Below are positions 26,568 to 40,941 of a stretch of DNA of 64,000 nucleotides, piece after piece. The DNA comes from Corynebacterium casei LMG S-19264 (GTDB taxonomy: Bacteria; Actinomycetota; Actinomycetes; Mycobacteriales; Mycobacteriaceae): NCBI RefSeq assembly GCF_000550785.1, contig NZ_CP004350.1, positions 2,212,009-2,276,008 of the forward strand, written 5' to 3'. The position numbers and the translations under genes are program-made. Within the stretch, counting starts at the first letter, position 1. Each line of letters starts with the position of its first letter. A model generated the notes under the pieces. It saw only the letters and a list, made by a program, of their open reading frames with translations, did no database searches and had not been told where the DNA came from.

Positions 26568-28808
26568 ATGTCTGCTGCCCAAAAATCCTCCACCAAACCT
26601 CGCGATCAGGTCCATGCGTTTAGAAACTGGCTGGCCACGCTAGATAAACCGGACCTTGAGGCGGTCTTGTCCAACCGCCCGGATACCGCAATCCCGGTAC
26701 CCCCGGACATTAACGCACTAGCTACGCGCATGCTGCTTCCGGGCTCAATCGCAATGGCATTAGCCGGCTGTACTGCAGCCGAGCTCGCCGTTATTGAGGC
26801 GCTATCACGAAAGGGAGCGGAGCTCGAGCCGGTGACGGTTTCATCGATCACACACATGCTGCGCTTCGCACCGAAGGAAGCTATCGCTTCACTGCGAGCC
26901 AAGGCTTTGATCTTTGATGTCACCAGTACTGAAGCTTCTTCTTCAGCAGAACCGGGTTTTTGCCTGCTCCCCCGTGTGGTCCAGGCGCTGCCTTCAGGGT
27001 TGATGTTGTTGGAGCAGCCGGAGGTTAGCACTGAAGAAGTGCGCGCGTTGAGCGCAGATAAGCGCGAGGTGCTTGCCACCATCGCCCGGGCAGGTGGGTC
27101 CATTGTCACGGTTGGCGCGAACTCTTCTATCGCCGACTCCGCTGCACTCAAGGAGCTGCTGGCACAGAAGCTTCTGATTGAAGACGGTAGCCACACCATC
27201 AAGCTGCCGCGCACCACGTTGCAGGCAATCAAAGGCCAGCAGCCGGTCATCGTGCCGCTGCAAGCACCAGCCGAGCTTCGCTTTGAGGCAGAAGTAGATG
27301 CCAGCGGCGCGGCGCAGGATGAAGCAGCTGAGCAGGAAACCAAGGCGGACCAATCCGGTACGGCGGCAGGGTTGGACGTGGTCTACGCAATGGACCGAGT
27401 GATTGACGCGCTAGTCCGCAAGCCACAGGCACTGTTGAAGAACAAGTCTTTAGGGATCCGTCAGCTCTCCCAGGTGGCACAAGAGATTAACCGGGAAGAA
27501 AAGGAAACCAAGGCGCTGCTGGCGCTAGGTATGTCCGCGCGCCTTTTAGGCCGAGGCGAGCCCGAAGGGCTGGAGGGAAACTTCCTGGCACCCACCTTGC
27601 AGGCCATGGAATGGATGGATTCGCCGCTGGATGAGCGTTGGAAGGTGCTTTTGGAAGGCTGGGAGCGCATGGACGCCGCCTACTGGGAATCCCAGCGCGG
27701 GCTTGACCCAGAGGTGGAAAACCCGCGGCTTCCGGAGCTGCGCGCGCTTATCGTGCACACGTTCAAGGCTGCGAATGAGCCGCTGGGTAAAGATACCTTC
27801 TGGCAAGCCTTTGCCTATCTTCATCCACTGACTATCTTGCACACCAACCGGGATACGCTCACGCACCTATTGCAGGAAGTGCAGTGGATTGGCGCCATCG
27901 CGCGCGGGCAAGCAACAGCCGTGGTGCGAGAATCATTCGAGGCCACAGGCAGCTTGTGCCCAGAGCCGATTGAGCAGTTCATCATCCAGGCCGATCACAC
28001 CGTCATGGCACCCGGCCCGCTCACCCCGGCTGTCCAGCGCGTGTTGTCATCGTTTGCCACGCTGGAGTCCCCGGGCTTGGCCAGCGTGTACCGCTTCGAT
28101 CACGCGTCCATTCGCCGCGGACTAGACTCAGCGCTCACAGGTGCGGAGATGAAAGACTTTCTTTCCGCACACACGTGGGGGGATGTTCCCCAGGCTATCG
28201 CAGTGCTTATCGATGACGTCGCGCGCAGCCACGGCACCCTTCGCTCCTCAGCGGTGCGCTGTTATGTCCGCAGTGATGACTCGACAATGCTCACCCAGGC
28301 AGCCGCCACAGTGCCGGAGCTCCGTGCGATTGCGCCGACGGTAGCAGTCTCTTCGTTGCCTTTATCTGAAGTACTTGAGCAGCTGCGCGCGCAGGGCTTT
28401 AGCCCAGCGGCAGAAGATGAATCAGGCGTATCCATCGATGTCCGCCCCGAACCCGCTCTGGTACCGGCCTCCAAACCCGCCAAAGCCTCTCGTGCTGGCG
28501 CTGCACGCACCACGACACGGACAACAACGGGCGATGACCATGTCGAGCGCGCGGTGGCACACCTTATTTCCAAGTCTCATTCGCAGCCTAAAAAGCTTGC
28601 CGTTTCGGCAGAAGATTTCACGGCGGTACTCAGAGCTGCAGCCCGCAGCAGCCACCCGGTGAAAATCACGTATGCCAACAAGCACGGCGAGCCCACCACC
28701 GTCGGCGCGACCCCGCTGCGCGTGGACGGCGGCCAGGTAGATGCCCTCGTGGGTACAAACACGGTGCGCTTCCCGCTGCATCGCATCTCAGCAGTGGTGA
28801 TGGACTAG
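26568..28808 (+). CDS. XPB/Ssl2-type helicase-associated N-terminal domain protein
   Basis: 746-residue protein corresponding in place and character to Rv0862c, which carries a domain of the XPB/Ssl2 N-terminal type without a helicase motor. The N-terminus (VHAFRNWLATLDKPDLEAVLSNRPD), winged-helix-like stretch around ALSRKGAELEPVTVSSITHML, and C-terminal LISKSHSQPKKLAVSAEDFTAVLRAAARSSHPVKITYANKHGEPTTVGATPLRVDGGQVDALV (WYL-like end) are visible; no Walker motifs. ATG at 26568 preferred over an upstream frame extension that has no ribosome site. The XPB helicase gene starts 33 bp downstream, so both likely work together. Confidence 0.82.
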   Translation: MSAAQKSSTKPRDQVHAFRNWLATLDKPDLEAVLSNRPDTAIPVPPDINALATRMLLPGSIAMALAGCTAAELAVIEALSRKGAELEPVTVSSITHMLRFAPKEAIASLRAKALIFDVTSTEASSSAEPGFCLLPRVVQALPSGLMLLEQPEVSTEEVRALSADKREVLATIARAGGSIVTVGANSSIADSAALKELLAQKLLIEDGSHTIKLPRTTLQAIKGQQPVIVPLQAPAELRFEAEVDASGAAQDEAAEQETKADQSGTAAGLDVVYAMDRVIDALVRKPQALLKNKSLGIRQLSQVAQEINREEKETKALLALGMSARLLGRGEPEGLEGNFLAPTLQAMEWMDSPLDERWKVLLEGWERMDAAYWESQRGLDPEVENPRLPELRALIVHTFKAANEPLGKDTFWQAFAYLHPLTILHTNRDTLTHLLQEVQWIGAIARGQATAVVRESFEATGSLCPEPIEQFIIQADHTVMAPGPLTPAVQRVLSSFATLESPGLASVYRFDHASIRRGLDSALTGAEMKDFLSAHTWGDVPQAIAVLIDDVARSHGTLRSSAVRCYVRSDDSTMLTQAAATVPELRAIAPTVAVSSLPLSEVLEQLRAQGFSPAAEDESGVSIDVRPEPALVPASKPAKASRAGAARTTTRTTTGDDHVERAVAHLISKSHSQPKKLAVSAEDFTAVLRAAARSSHPVKITYANKHGEPTTVGATPLRVDGGQVDALVGTNTVRFPLHRISAVVMD

Positions 28809-28841
28809 GAAGAAGCGGGAGCGTCACCTAAACTGGGTGAA

Positions 28842-30473
28842 ATGAATGGTCCGCTGATTGTGCAGTCTGATAAGACAGTCTTACTCGAAGTCGATCATCC
28901 CCAGGCGCATGAAGCTCGCGCGGCGCTCGCTCCCTTCGCGGAGCTCGAGCGCGCACCGGAGCATATCCACACTTACCGCATCACGCCGTTGGCGTTGTGG
29001 AACGCGAAGGCCGCTGGCCACGACGCGGAGCAGGCCGTGCACGTGCTGGAGACTTTCTCCCGTTTCCCGGTGCCACAAGCATTGCTTGTCGATGTCGCCG
29101 AGACCATGTCGCGTTACGGCCGCGTCCGAATCCTCAAGTCCCCGGCGCATGGATTGATTCTGGAATCCACGGAGCAGGCGATCATTGAAGAGCTCGTCCG
29201 GCACAAAAAGATTGGCGGGATGCTCGGCGCACGCATTGATGACTTGTCGGTTTCAATCCCGCCGTCAGAGCGCGGGCGAATCAAGCAAGAATTGCTCAAA
29301 GTCGGCTGGCCCGCCGAAGACCTCGCCGGCTACGTCGATGGTGAAGCACATCCGATTGCGCTCGATGAGTCCGGCTGGGCACTGCGTGATTATCAGGAAT
29401 ACGCCACCGATTCTTTCTGGGAGGGCGGTTCCGGTGTGGTTGTGCTGCCCTGTGGCGCCGGCAAAACCATCGTCGGTGCAGCTGCAATGGCCAAGGCCAA
29501 GGCCACCACGCTCATTCTGGTCACCAACACCGTGGCTGGCCGTCAATGGCGCGATGAGCTGCTGCGCCGCACAACACTGACAGAAAATGAGATCGGCGAA
29601 TACTCCGGTGAAAAGAAAGAGATCAAGCCGGTCACCATCGCCACCTACCAAGTGGTCACGCGTAAAACCAAGGGCGAATACCGCGCGCTGGAACTCTTCG
29701 ACTCTCGGGATTGGGGCCTGGTCATCTATGACGAGGTGCATCTTCTGCCCGCACCAGTTTTCCGCATGACCTCTGACCTGCAGTCACGCCGCCGGCTGGG
29801 ACTCACCGCAACTTTGGTGCGTGAAGATGGCCGCGAGGGCGATGTCTTCTCACTCATCGGTCCGAAGCGCTATGACGCGCCGTGGAAAGAACTGGAGATG
29901 TCTGGTTTCATCGCGATTGCCGATTGCGTCGAGGTGCGCGTGGACATGAACGCCGAAGAACGCATGGTCTATGCCACCGCAGAAAACCGCGACCGCTACC
30001 GCATCTCAGCAACCGCGGACGCGAAGTTTACAGCCGTGAAAGAAATCATCGGCAGGCATGCTGGCCAGCAGATGCTGATCATCGGCGGCTACGTCGAGCA
30101 ACTAGAAGACATCGCAAAGCGGCTTGATGCTCCCCTCATCCACGGCAAAACCTCCAATGCCCAACGTGAGAAGCTCTTCGAAGCCTTCCGCCAAGGCGAC
30201 ATCCAAGTACTGGTGGTCTCCAAGGTGGCTAACTTCTCCATTGACCTACCGGAAGCTGCCGTGGCAATCCAGCTATCGGGAACCTTTGGCTCCCGCCAAG
30301 AAGAGGCTCAACGCCTTGGCCGACTGCTTCGGCCAAAGGCTGATGGAGGCGAAGCAACGTTTTACACCTTGGTCACTCGCGATAGTATTGATGCAACTTA
30401 TGCTTTGCACCGGCAACGTTTCTTGGCCGAGCAAGGCTATGCCTACCGGTTGTTAGATGCCAGCGACCTCTAG
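28842..30473 (+). CDS. DNA repair helicase XPB
   Basis: 543-residue superfamily 2 helicase of the bacterial XPB group (Rv0861c type), a 3'-5' DNA translocase. N-terminal damage-recognition-like domain to about residue 170; motor with LRDYQEYATDSFWEGGSGVVVLPCGAGKTIVGAA (Q/Walker A), IATYQVVTRKTKGEYRALELF, VIYDEVHLLPAPVFRM (DEVH), GLTATLVREDGREGDVFSLIGPKRYD (motif III plus the RED-containing segment), and motifs V-VI VVSKVANFSIDLPEAAVAIQLSG, SRQEEAQRLGRLLRP. Most bacteria lack XPB; it is usual in actinobacteria. Confidence 0.93.
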   Translation: MNGPLIVQSDKTVLLEVDHPQAHEARAALAPFAELERAPEHIHTYRITPLALWNAKAAGHDAEQAVHVLETFSRFPVPQALLVDVAETMSRYGRVRILKSPAHGLILESTEQAIIEELVRHKKIGGMLGARIDDLSVSIPPSERGRIKQELLKVGWPAEDLAGYVDGEAHPIALDESGWALRDYQEYATDSFWEGGSGVVVLPCGAGKTIVGAAAMAKAKATTLILVTNTVAGRQWRDELLRRTTLTENEIGEYSGEKKEIKPVTIATYQVVTRKTKGEYRALELFDSRDWGLVIYDEVHLLPAPVFRMTSDLQSRRRLGLTATLVREDGREGDVFSLIGPKRYDAPWKELEMSGFIAIADCVEVRVDMNAEERMVYATAENRDRYRISATADAKFTAVKEIIGRHAGQQMLIIGGYVEQLEDIAKRLDAPLIHGKTSNAQREKLFEAFRQGDIQVLVVSKVANFSIDLPEAAVAIQLSGTFGSRQEEAQRLGRLLRPKADGGEATFYTLVTRDSIDATYALHRQRFLAEQGYAYRLLDASDL

Positions 30474-30522
30474 GCCCCACTGCCGCTAGATTCCTAATCC
30501 TGATACGTAGAATTGAGACTTA

Positions 30523-31164
30523 ATGAAGATTTTTAAGTTTGAGGTCGACGAAGCTTTTGCAAAAAAGCACAATGAGCTACTGAAGGATTCGGGACGTCTG
30601 CGGCTGTCCGGCCTGATTATGGGTCTGCTTCTGGTTATTGCCGGCGTGGCGACGTACATGTTTATTGATGACACATGGCGTATCACCGTCGGGCTCGGCC
30701 TCGGGCTCTTCGGCATCATGTGCGCCATCGTTGGCGTTGTTGCCGCACGCAAGGTGGGCACGGCACAGGAGCTCTATGACCGCTACCCACTGGCTCCAGG
30801 CGTGATTGTGGAAGTCAATGAGCGCGACATGGTACTGATGGCTTTGGTTAACACCAATGTTGACCCGAAGAGCCCGCCGCGCTGGGCGGCAACGCTGCGC
30901 ACCGTCACCGCCATCCCTGGGATTACCACCCGCACCGTGGGCACTACGGTTCCGGTGGCTGCGGTGTCTGGCCAGGTTAACTCGAATGAACGTGAGCACT
31001 GGCAGCAGATTACTCCCATGCCGATTGCCTGGGGCACCCCGGATCAAGAAGTCGTTGACATCGCGCGCAAGTCGGTTCCGCAGGAGCAGTGGCAGATGCT
31101 GGAACGCGCCCGCAAACGCCTGACCGATGTTAAGGCAACTAAGTTCGACCTCTTGGTACTCTAA
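30523..31164 (+). CDS. DUF3239-like membrane protein
   Basis: 213 residues. Basic cytoplasmic start (KIFKFEVDEAFAKKHNELLKDSGRLRL), two membrane segments (LSGLIMGLLLVIAGVATYMFI and ITVGLGLGLFGIMCAIVGVVAA), then a 130-residue soluble domain (PLAPGVIVEVNERDMVLMALVNTN, WAATLRTVTAIPG, TVGTTVPVAAVSG). This matches the layout I associate with corynebacterial DUF3239 proteins; function unknown. It is 6 bp before the aminotransferase start, so probably cotranscribed. Confidence 0.68.
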   Translation: MKIFKFEVDEAFAKKHNELLKDSGRLRLSGLIMGLLLVIAGVATYMFIDDTWRITVGLGLGLFGIMCAIVGVVAARKVGTAQELYDRYPLAPGVIVEVNERDMVLMALVNTNVDPKSPPRWAATLRTVTAIPGITTRTVGTTVPVAAVSGQVNSNEREHWQQITPMPIAWGTPDQEVVDIARKSVPQEQWQMLERARKRLTDVKATKFDLLVL

Positions 31165-31169
31165 GGCGC

Positions 31170-32315
31170 ATGACAGTACGCAGGTTGCAGCCTTTTGGCG
31201 AGACTATCTTCGCCACCATGTCCGCTGCGGCGGCCAAGCACAACGCCATCAACCTCGGTCAGGGTTTTCCTGACACCGATGGCCCGCCGCGCATGTTGGA
31301 GATTGCGCAGCGCGAAATTGCACGCGGCAACAACCAGTACGCGCCCGGCAAGGGCGTGGAAGTGCTGCGCTCGGCCGTGGCTGATTCCCGCGGGGTTGGC
31401 ACCGAGGAAGTTCTGATTACCGTCGGCGCGACGGAAGCTATTTCCGCGACCGTCTTGGGCCTTGTTGAGCCCGGTTCTGAGGTCATTGTCTTTGACCCGT
31501 ATTATGACGCCTACGCCGCCGCCATTGCGCTGGCCGGCGCACAGCGCGTCTCCGTCCCGCTGCGTCAGGTCGACCGTACCTGGGATTTAAACACGGCTGC
31601 GTTTGCCGCAGCCATTACGGATAGAACCTCCATGGTTATTATCAACTCCCCGCATAACCCCACCGGTTCGGTGTTTTCTCGCGCGGCATTGGAGGAGTTC
31701 GCGCGCATTTGCGTCGCACACGATCTCACGGTGCTTTCTGATGAAGTCTATGAGCACCTCATCTTCGAAGGCAACCAGCACACCCGCATCAATGAGCTGC
31801 CCGGCATGAAGTCCCGCACAGTGACGAGCTCCTCTGCCGCGAAGTCTTACAACGCCACCGGCTGGAAGACCGGCTGGGCTATTGCGGAGCCAGCGCTTCT
31901 CGATGGAGTCATCAAGGCCAAACAATTTATGACCTATGTTGGCGCCACCCCGTTTCAGCCAGCGGTCGCGCACGCAATTCACAATGAACGCGCCTGGCTG
32001 CGCCGCATGGTGGATAGCCTCGCGGTGGGCAAGAATATTCTTGCCGATGGCCTCCGCAACGCCGGCCTCAAAGTGTACGACACCGCCGGCACCTACTTCA
32101 TCGTCGCCGATGTCTCCCCTCTCGGTTTCGACGACGGCACCGACTATTGCATGGGTCTGCCAGAACTCCAGGGTGTTGCTGCTATCCCGCTGGCGGGATT
32201 TAGCGACCACAAGGAGACCTGGAAGCCACTTGTCCGCTTCGCTTTCTGCAAACGGCACGACGTCCTGCGCGAGGCCTCCGAACGCCTGGCCCAAACACCC
32301 CTGTTCCGCCTCTAG
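31170..32315 (+). CDS. Class I/II PLP aminotransferase (Rv0858c/DapC-like)
   Basis: 381 residues, fold-type I. Conserved pieces: FATMSAAAAKHNAINLGQGFPDTDGP, YAPGKGVEVLRSAV, VTVGATEAISATVLGLVEPGSEVIVFDPYYDAY, SPHNPTGSVFSR, SDEVYEHLIFEG, and the PLP lysine in TSSSAAKSYNATGWKTGWA; Arg in WKPLVRFAFCKR. Its homolog beside XPB in mycobacteria is annotated N-succinyl-diaminopimelate aminotransferase, but close relatives also transaminate methionine or kynurenine. Reaction type is certain, substrate is not. Confidence 0.85.
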   Translation: MTVRRLQPFGETIFATMSAAAAKHNAINLGQGFPDTDGPPRMLEIAQREIARGNNQYAPGKGVEVLRSAVADSRGVGTEEVLITVGATEAISATVLGLVEPGSEVIVFDPYYDAYAAAIALAGAQRVSVPLRQVDRTWDLNTAAFAAAITDRTSMVIINSPHNPTGSVFSRAALEEFARICVAHDLTVLSDEVYEHLIFEGNQHTRINELPGMKSRTVTSSSAAKSYNATGWKTGWAIAEPALLDGVIKAKQFMTYVGATPFQPAVAHAIHNERAWLRRMVDSLAVGKNILADGLRNAGLKVYDTAGTYFIVADVSPLGFDDGTDYCMGLPELQGVAAIPLAGFSDHKETWKPLVRFAFCKRHDVLREASERLAQTPLFRL

Positions 32316-32366
32316 CGCTCCTGCTAGGCTAAGACCACTAGCGGTCACAATACCTACGGGGAAATC

Positions 32367-32651
32367 ATGAATTTTAGCATTAAGCGAACAGCCCGCAATC
32401 TAATGGGGCTCGCCGTCGTTGCCATCATTGCCTATATCGTGGCCGTCGCCGTACCCATCCCGGGCTTAGTCATCGGCGCCTCTATTTTCGTAGGCGGCAC
32501 AGCGGCGATCTACGTCAGCCTGTTCCTCGCTCACCTCAACCAAACGAAGCGCTGGAACATCCTCGCCTTCATCATCTTCCTCGCCGGACTGACCACTTTC
32601 CTGCTGGTATTCGGCACCCTAAACTTCGCTGGCAACCTCATCCTGCGCTAG
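32367..32651 (+). CDS. Small integral membrane protein, 94 aa
   Basis: Not recognised. Nearly all membrane: LMGLAVVAIIAYIVAVAVPIP, LVIGASIFVGGTAAIYVSLFLAHL and NILAFIIFLAGLTTFLLVFGTL form three segments with a basic N-terminus. The AT-poor region just before has GGGGAAATC as a possible ribosome site. Follows the aminotransferase by 51 bp and converges on the lipoprotein gene. Confidence 0.65.
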   Translation: MNFSIKRTARNLMGLAVVAIIAYIVAVAVPIPGLVIGASIFVGGTAAIYVSLFLAHLNQTKRWNILAFIIFLAGLTTFLLVFGTLNFAGNLILR

Positions 32652-32669
32652 CACTAGCCCCCTGCGAGA

Positions 32670-33785
32670 CTATTTGATGTAGTTGAAGCCAAAAACTCGT
32701 AGCATACCTAGCGGCAAACTGGCATCAGTCGGGAATCTAATATGTTCGGGTTCGGCAGAAATAGTGATTCTTTCACCGATATGCTGCGACCAATCATAGC
32801 TCTCGTCCTGAAGGAAGAAGCCCGGCAGGTTAACCTCGCCGATAAACGCACTACGAGTGTGAGGACCAACAGTTTGGGCCGTTATATTCATTGGCGAATC
32901 AAGGACCATTACCAAGTGTTCCTCATCAAGTGGTTCACTATTGGGCATCCCACCACCGTCCATAAGTTCCAGCGCAGTCTCCTTTTCAACCACACCAGTG
33001 AATTGGTAAGTCCCCCAATCTTCAGACTCTGATGCGGCTGTAGATTCAACAGGCTCAGCGTTGCTACTAGACGAAGTACCAGCGCCCTCCCACTCATCGA
33101 GGCCAGAAGGCTCTTCAGTATCGAACCACTCGATATCGTGATGATCCGAAGGCGGAGAAGCTAGCTTAAAGAAGGATGGCTCCTCGACACGTAACAATTG
33201 CCCGTCTGTAAAGTCAAAGAGAGTACTCTGGCCGTCTTCGGACAAAGAATGATGGTCAATCTGGTACAGACCAGACCCGGAGATGGAGCCCTTGACCCGC
33301 AGCCTGAGACCTCCACCGCCGGGAGCACCATCAATCAAAACCCCGTCAGCATGGACCAAGCTTTCATCTTCAATAGTGAAGACACTAATCGGTGAAGATT
33401 CACGAGCATGAACCATCAGCAAAAGCTCCGGATGGTCATCTCCCGTTGCTTCAATTAGAGCGTAGGAGTAGTTTCCCCGAGCCACAAAATCTGCATCACC
33501 TTTAACTGGAAAGGACTCAGGACTTTCAATAACGCGGCGATACAGATCCAACGACAACGCATCAGAATCCTCAGTCGTGGACGTCTCAGTAGTCGTCTCC
33601 CCCGCAGTGGACGTAATTGTAATCGTTGTGACAGAAGGAGAAGCTCCTTCATCCGTTTCCGCATCTGACGTACCGCAAGAAGCAAGAGCGAAAACCAAGG
33701 AGACGACTGCTAATGAGGCAATACCTCTATGAGACAGACCCAAACGTCGGGAACGGCGGGATGGATTTAGGGAATACCCAGTCAT
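32670..33785 (-). CDS. Putative lipoprotein, 371 aa
   Basis: From the ATG at 33785 the protein has a long basic start (RRSRRLGLSHRG), hydrophobic segment and lipobox FALASCGTSD (cysteine near residue 37), then a Thr/Ser/Glu-rich linker, a globular part with YSYALIEATGDDHPELLLMV (an FG-GAP or VCBS-like D-rich strand), and a C-terminal beta-rich block (YQFTGVVEKETALELMDGG, HLVMVLDSPMNIT). Not assigned to a family. Monocistronic, ends 19 bp from the convergent membrane gene. Confidence 0.7.
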   Translation of the reverse strand: MTGYSLNPSRRSRRLGLSHRGIASLAVVSLVFALASCGTSDAETDEGASPSVTTITITSTAGETTTETSTTEDSDALSLDLYRRVIESPESFPVKGDADFVARGNYSYALIEATGDDHPELLLMVHARESSPISVFTIEDESLVHADGVLIDGAPGGGGLRLRVKGSISGSGLYQIDHHSLSEDGQSTLFDFTDGQLLRVEEPSFFKLASPPSDHHDIEWFDTEEPSGLDEWEGAGTSSSSNAEPVESTAASESEDWGTYQFTGVVEKETALELMDGGGMPNSEPLDEEHLVMVLDSPMNITAQTVGPHTRSAFIGEVNLPGFFLQDESYDWSQHIGERITISAEPEHIRFPTDASLPLGMLRVFGFNYIK

Positions 33786-33946
33786 TTGCAACTTTCTTGT
33801 AGGGCACAGGGAATATCGCAAAGCCAATGTTGCTATCAAGCTAAATCTAGCAGTAACCAGCTATAACGTCATCCAATTCAACGATGATAAAGCCAATTTG
33901 GGGAGCATTCCCCGTAGCTCTTACAAGAGAGAAAGTAGTAAAACGA

Positions 33947-33993
33947 CAAGAAGAGGGTTAGAACCGTGTTTCTCGGTTCTAACCCTCTTCTTG
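33947..33993 (-). terminator. Terminator of the rRNA operon
   Basis: Perfect 20-bp stem (33947-33966 with 33974-33993), 7-nt loop, followed on the minus strand by TCGTTTTACT. It lies 26 bp beyond the 5S gene. Confidence 0.93.
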
Positions 33994-34018
33994 TATATGT
34001 AGTTGTTTTTTGTTTTTG

Positions 34019-34137
34019 TGTCGGCGGTAACTTACTCTCCCACACCCTCCCGGGTGCAGTACCATCAGCGCGGGCAGGCTTAGCTTCCGGGTTCGGAATG
34101 GATATCCGGGCGTTTCCCTGCCGCTATGGCCACCGAC
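34019..34137 (-). rRNA. rrf: 5S ribosomal RNA
   Basis: On the minus strand starts GTCGGTGGCCATAGCGGC and ends GTAACCGCCGACA, ends pairing as the 5S helix I; includes the conserved CCCGGATATCCATTCCGAAC region. 119 nt; ends may be off by one or two. Confidence 0.95.
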
Positions 34138-34174
34138 AAATCATCGGAACAATCAGTGTTCTGATGCTATGGGT

Positions 34175-34203
34175 GTTGTGTCAGATACTGCATAGTGGAC
34201 GCG
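34175..34203 (-). repeat. Right strand of the pre-23S processing stem
   Basis: This 29-nt segment in the 23S-5S spacer is nearly perfectly complementary (in RNA) to 37570-37597 in the 16S-23S spacer; the shared core is CATAGTGGACGCG against TATAGTGGACGCG. The two flank 23S and would form an RNase III type stem. Confidence 0.8.
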
Positions 34204-34307
34204 TTGCACGACAAAGACCTAGTAGTCTTTATGTGTTCTTATTTTTTTGAGTATTTTCTCGTTACGATTGCGATACCAAACCAGCCACAGTGTGACTTAT
34301 GTGTTTG

Positions 34308-39430
<5,123 letters not shown>

Positions 39431-39784
39431 AAATGCAAAAACATTAAGGCGAGAAAGCCCAAACCAAGCAAAAAAGACAAACAACACACAAAGCAACTCT
39501 ACCAAGTGTGAAGCTGACCAAAAATTACTACATAAAGAAATCAACAAACCCAACCAGAACAAACTGACTGAGTAAGGTAAAAAGTGTTTATCCTGTATCA
39601 CTACAGACAACAATTACATCGATATTCAATATGCACCGTTAAAATATTTAACTATTTTCAATGACACCCAATTAACGACAAGTGACATCCGGTACACACC
39701 AACAACCAAACACCCAAAAGAGTATCTAGCCCAACATAATCCTCATCCACACAACACAGACAAAAATAATATATCTAGTACATT

Positions 39785-39813
39785 GGCACACTATTGAGTT
39801 CTCAGACAACAAT
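39785..39813 (-). repeat. rRNA leader element: left strand of the pre-16S stem
   Basis: RNA sense contains TTGTCTGAGAACTCAATAG, a leader sequence common in actinobacterial rrn operons. It pairs with 37686-37716 to enclose 16S. Confidence 0.75.
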
Positions 39814-39867
39814 CGCACGCTCGATTAGGGCTTTCTATCTTCACCCCGCTCTTAAGCGGCTTTATTA

Positions 39868-39896
39868 AACTTACGCTATGGATTCGACTGTGTCAA
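39868..39896 (-). promoter_or_regulatory. rrn operon promoter
   Basis: On the minus strand TTGACA (39891-39896), 17-bp spacer, TAAGTT (39868-39873); transcription would start near 39861, giving a leader of about 430 nt. A small CCGCT/AGCGG hairpin lies just downstream of the start. Confidence 0.7.
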
Positions 39897-40097
39897 ATCC
39901 TTGCTTTGAAGTTCTTATTTGTTTCGCTTCGCGTTTACCTTGCGGCAACCTCTCGGCGACATCCATAAAGGTAGTTGATCTTCGTCGATTAAGGCAAATC
40001 GGGCTTTTCGATTGACAAATATCTGCACGTCACCGCCTATTTCAGGCGTCCTGCAATCGTTTGGCACATCATGAAGAAGTGCTTCCCTGCGACGCAC
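39897..40097. other. Upstream region of the rrn promoter; no gene supported
   Basis: Between the rrn promoter and the siderophore operon. A 70-codon minus-strand frame (39915-40127) exists but has no ribosome site, no family features, and overlaps a hairpin; I do not call it. Confidence 0.4.
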
Positions 40098-40128
40098 AAT
40101 GCCCGCCACCTGATTGGTGACGGGCATT
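40098..40128 (-). terminator. Hairpin after the siderophore transporter operon
   Basis: 13-nt arms (40098-40110 with 40116-40128) with one mismatch and a 5-nt loop; no strong T-run. Confidence 0.55.
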
Positions 40129-40185
40129 AAATTGAACTTGCGTGAAGCTACTGAGATTTAGCGTCACGCTATTTCGCGTAGGCGT

Positions 40186-40941
40186 TTAGTGGTAGCAAGC
40201 GAGCAATCCACCAGGTCCCCCAATGACCTGAATCTGGGTATTAAAGATTGGAGTAAGCACTTCTTCCCGCATGATTTCTTCTGGCGTTCCGAAAGCCACA
40301 ATCTGACCATCCTTTACCGCACAGATGTACTCGGCATAACGGGCTGCGTAGTTGATGTCATGAAGAACCACGATGATGGTGCGGCCAAACTCTTCGGCAG
40401 CTTCCTTGAGGTGGCGCATCATCTCCACGGAGTGAGCGATGTCCAAGTTGTTCAAAGGCTCATCGAGTAGCACGTAGTCAGTTTCCTGGCACAGAACCAT
40501 CGCGACATATGCGCGCTGACGCTGCCCACCGGAGAGCTGATCTAGGTAGCGGTCTTCTAATGCGCCAAGGTGAAGGAAGTCAATGTACTTAGTAATGATC
40601 TCTTCGTCTTCATCGGTAAGACGTCCACTGGAATATGGGAAACGTCCGAAACCGACCAACTGGCGCACGGTCAGCTTGGTAATGAAGTGGTTGTCCTGTC
40701 GGAGGATGGAGACGATCTTGGCCAAGTCCTTCGACTTTGACGTGGAAATGTCCATCCCGGCGACCTGAATCTGGCCCGAGTCCATGCCGAGCAAGCGGCC
40801 AATCATTGTTAGCAGTGTTGACTTACCTGCACCGTTGGGGCCAATCAGCGCGGTAATGCCGCCCGCTGGGATCTCAAGGTTGACAGGGCCAATTTCGGTT
40901 TCTGAGGAATACGCCTTTTTGACGCCAGTCAGAGTAATCAC
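40186..40941 (-). CDS. Siderophore ABC importer, ATPase
   Basis: 251-residue FepC/YclP-type ATPase: Walker A IGPNGAGKSTLLTMI, Q-loop SILRQDNHF, signature QLSGGQRQRAYVAMVL, Walker B YVLLDEPLNNLD, switch His in VVLHDIN. Powers import of a ferric siderophore through the two FecCD permeases encoded upstream; 4-bp overlap with the preceding gene shows translational coupling. Last gene of the operon. The siderophore (a YclNOPQ/CeuE-like system would suggest catecholates or petrobactin) cannot be fixed. Confidence 0.92.
   Translation of the reverse strand: MITLTGVKKAYSSETEIGPVNLEIPAGGITALIGPNGAGKSTLLTMIGRLLGMDSGQIQVAGMDISTSKSKDLAKIVSILRQDNHFITKLTVRQLVGFGRFPYSSGRLTDEDEEIITKYIDFLHLGALEDRYLDQLSGGQRQRAYVAMVLCQETDYVLLDEPLNNLDIAHSVEMMRHLKEAAEEFGRTIIVVLHDINYAARYAEYICAVKDGQIVAFGTPEEIMREEVLTPIFNTQIQVIGGPGGLLACYH

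Noticed and set aside
39915..40127. 70-codon minus-strand ORF upstream of the rrn promoter
   Set aside because: No ribosome site, overlaps a hairpin, and its sequence looks non-coding.
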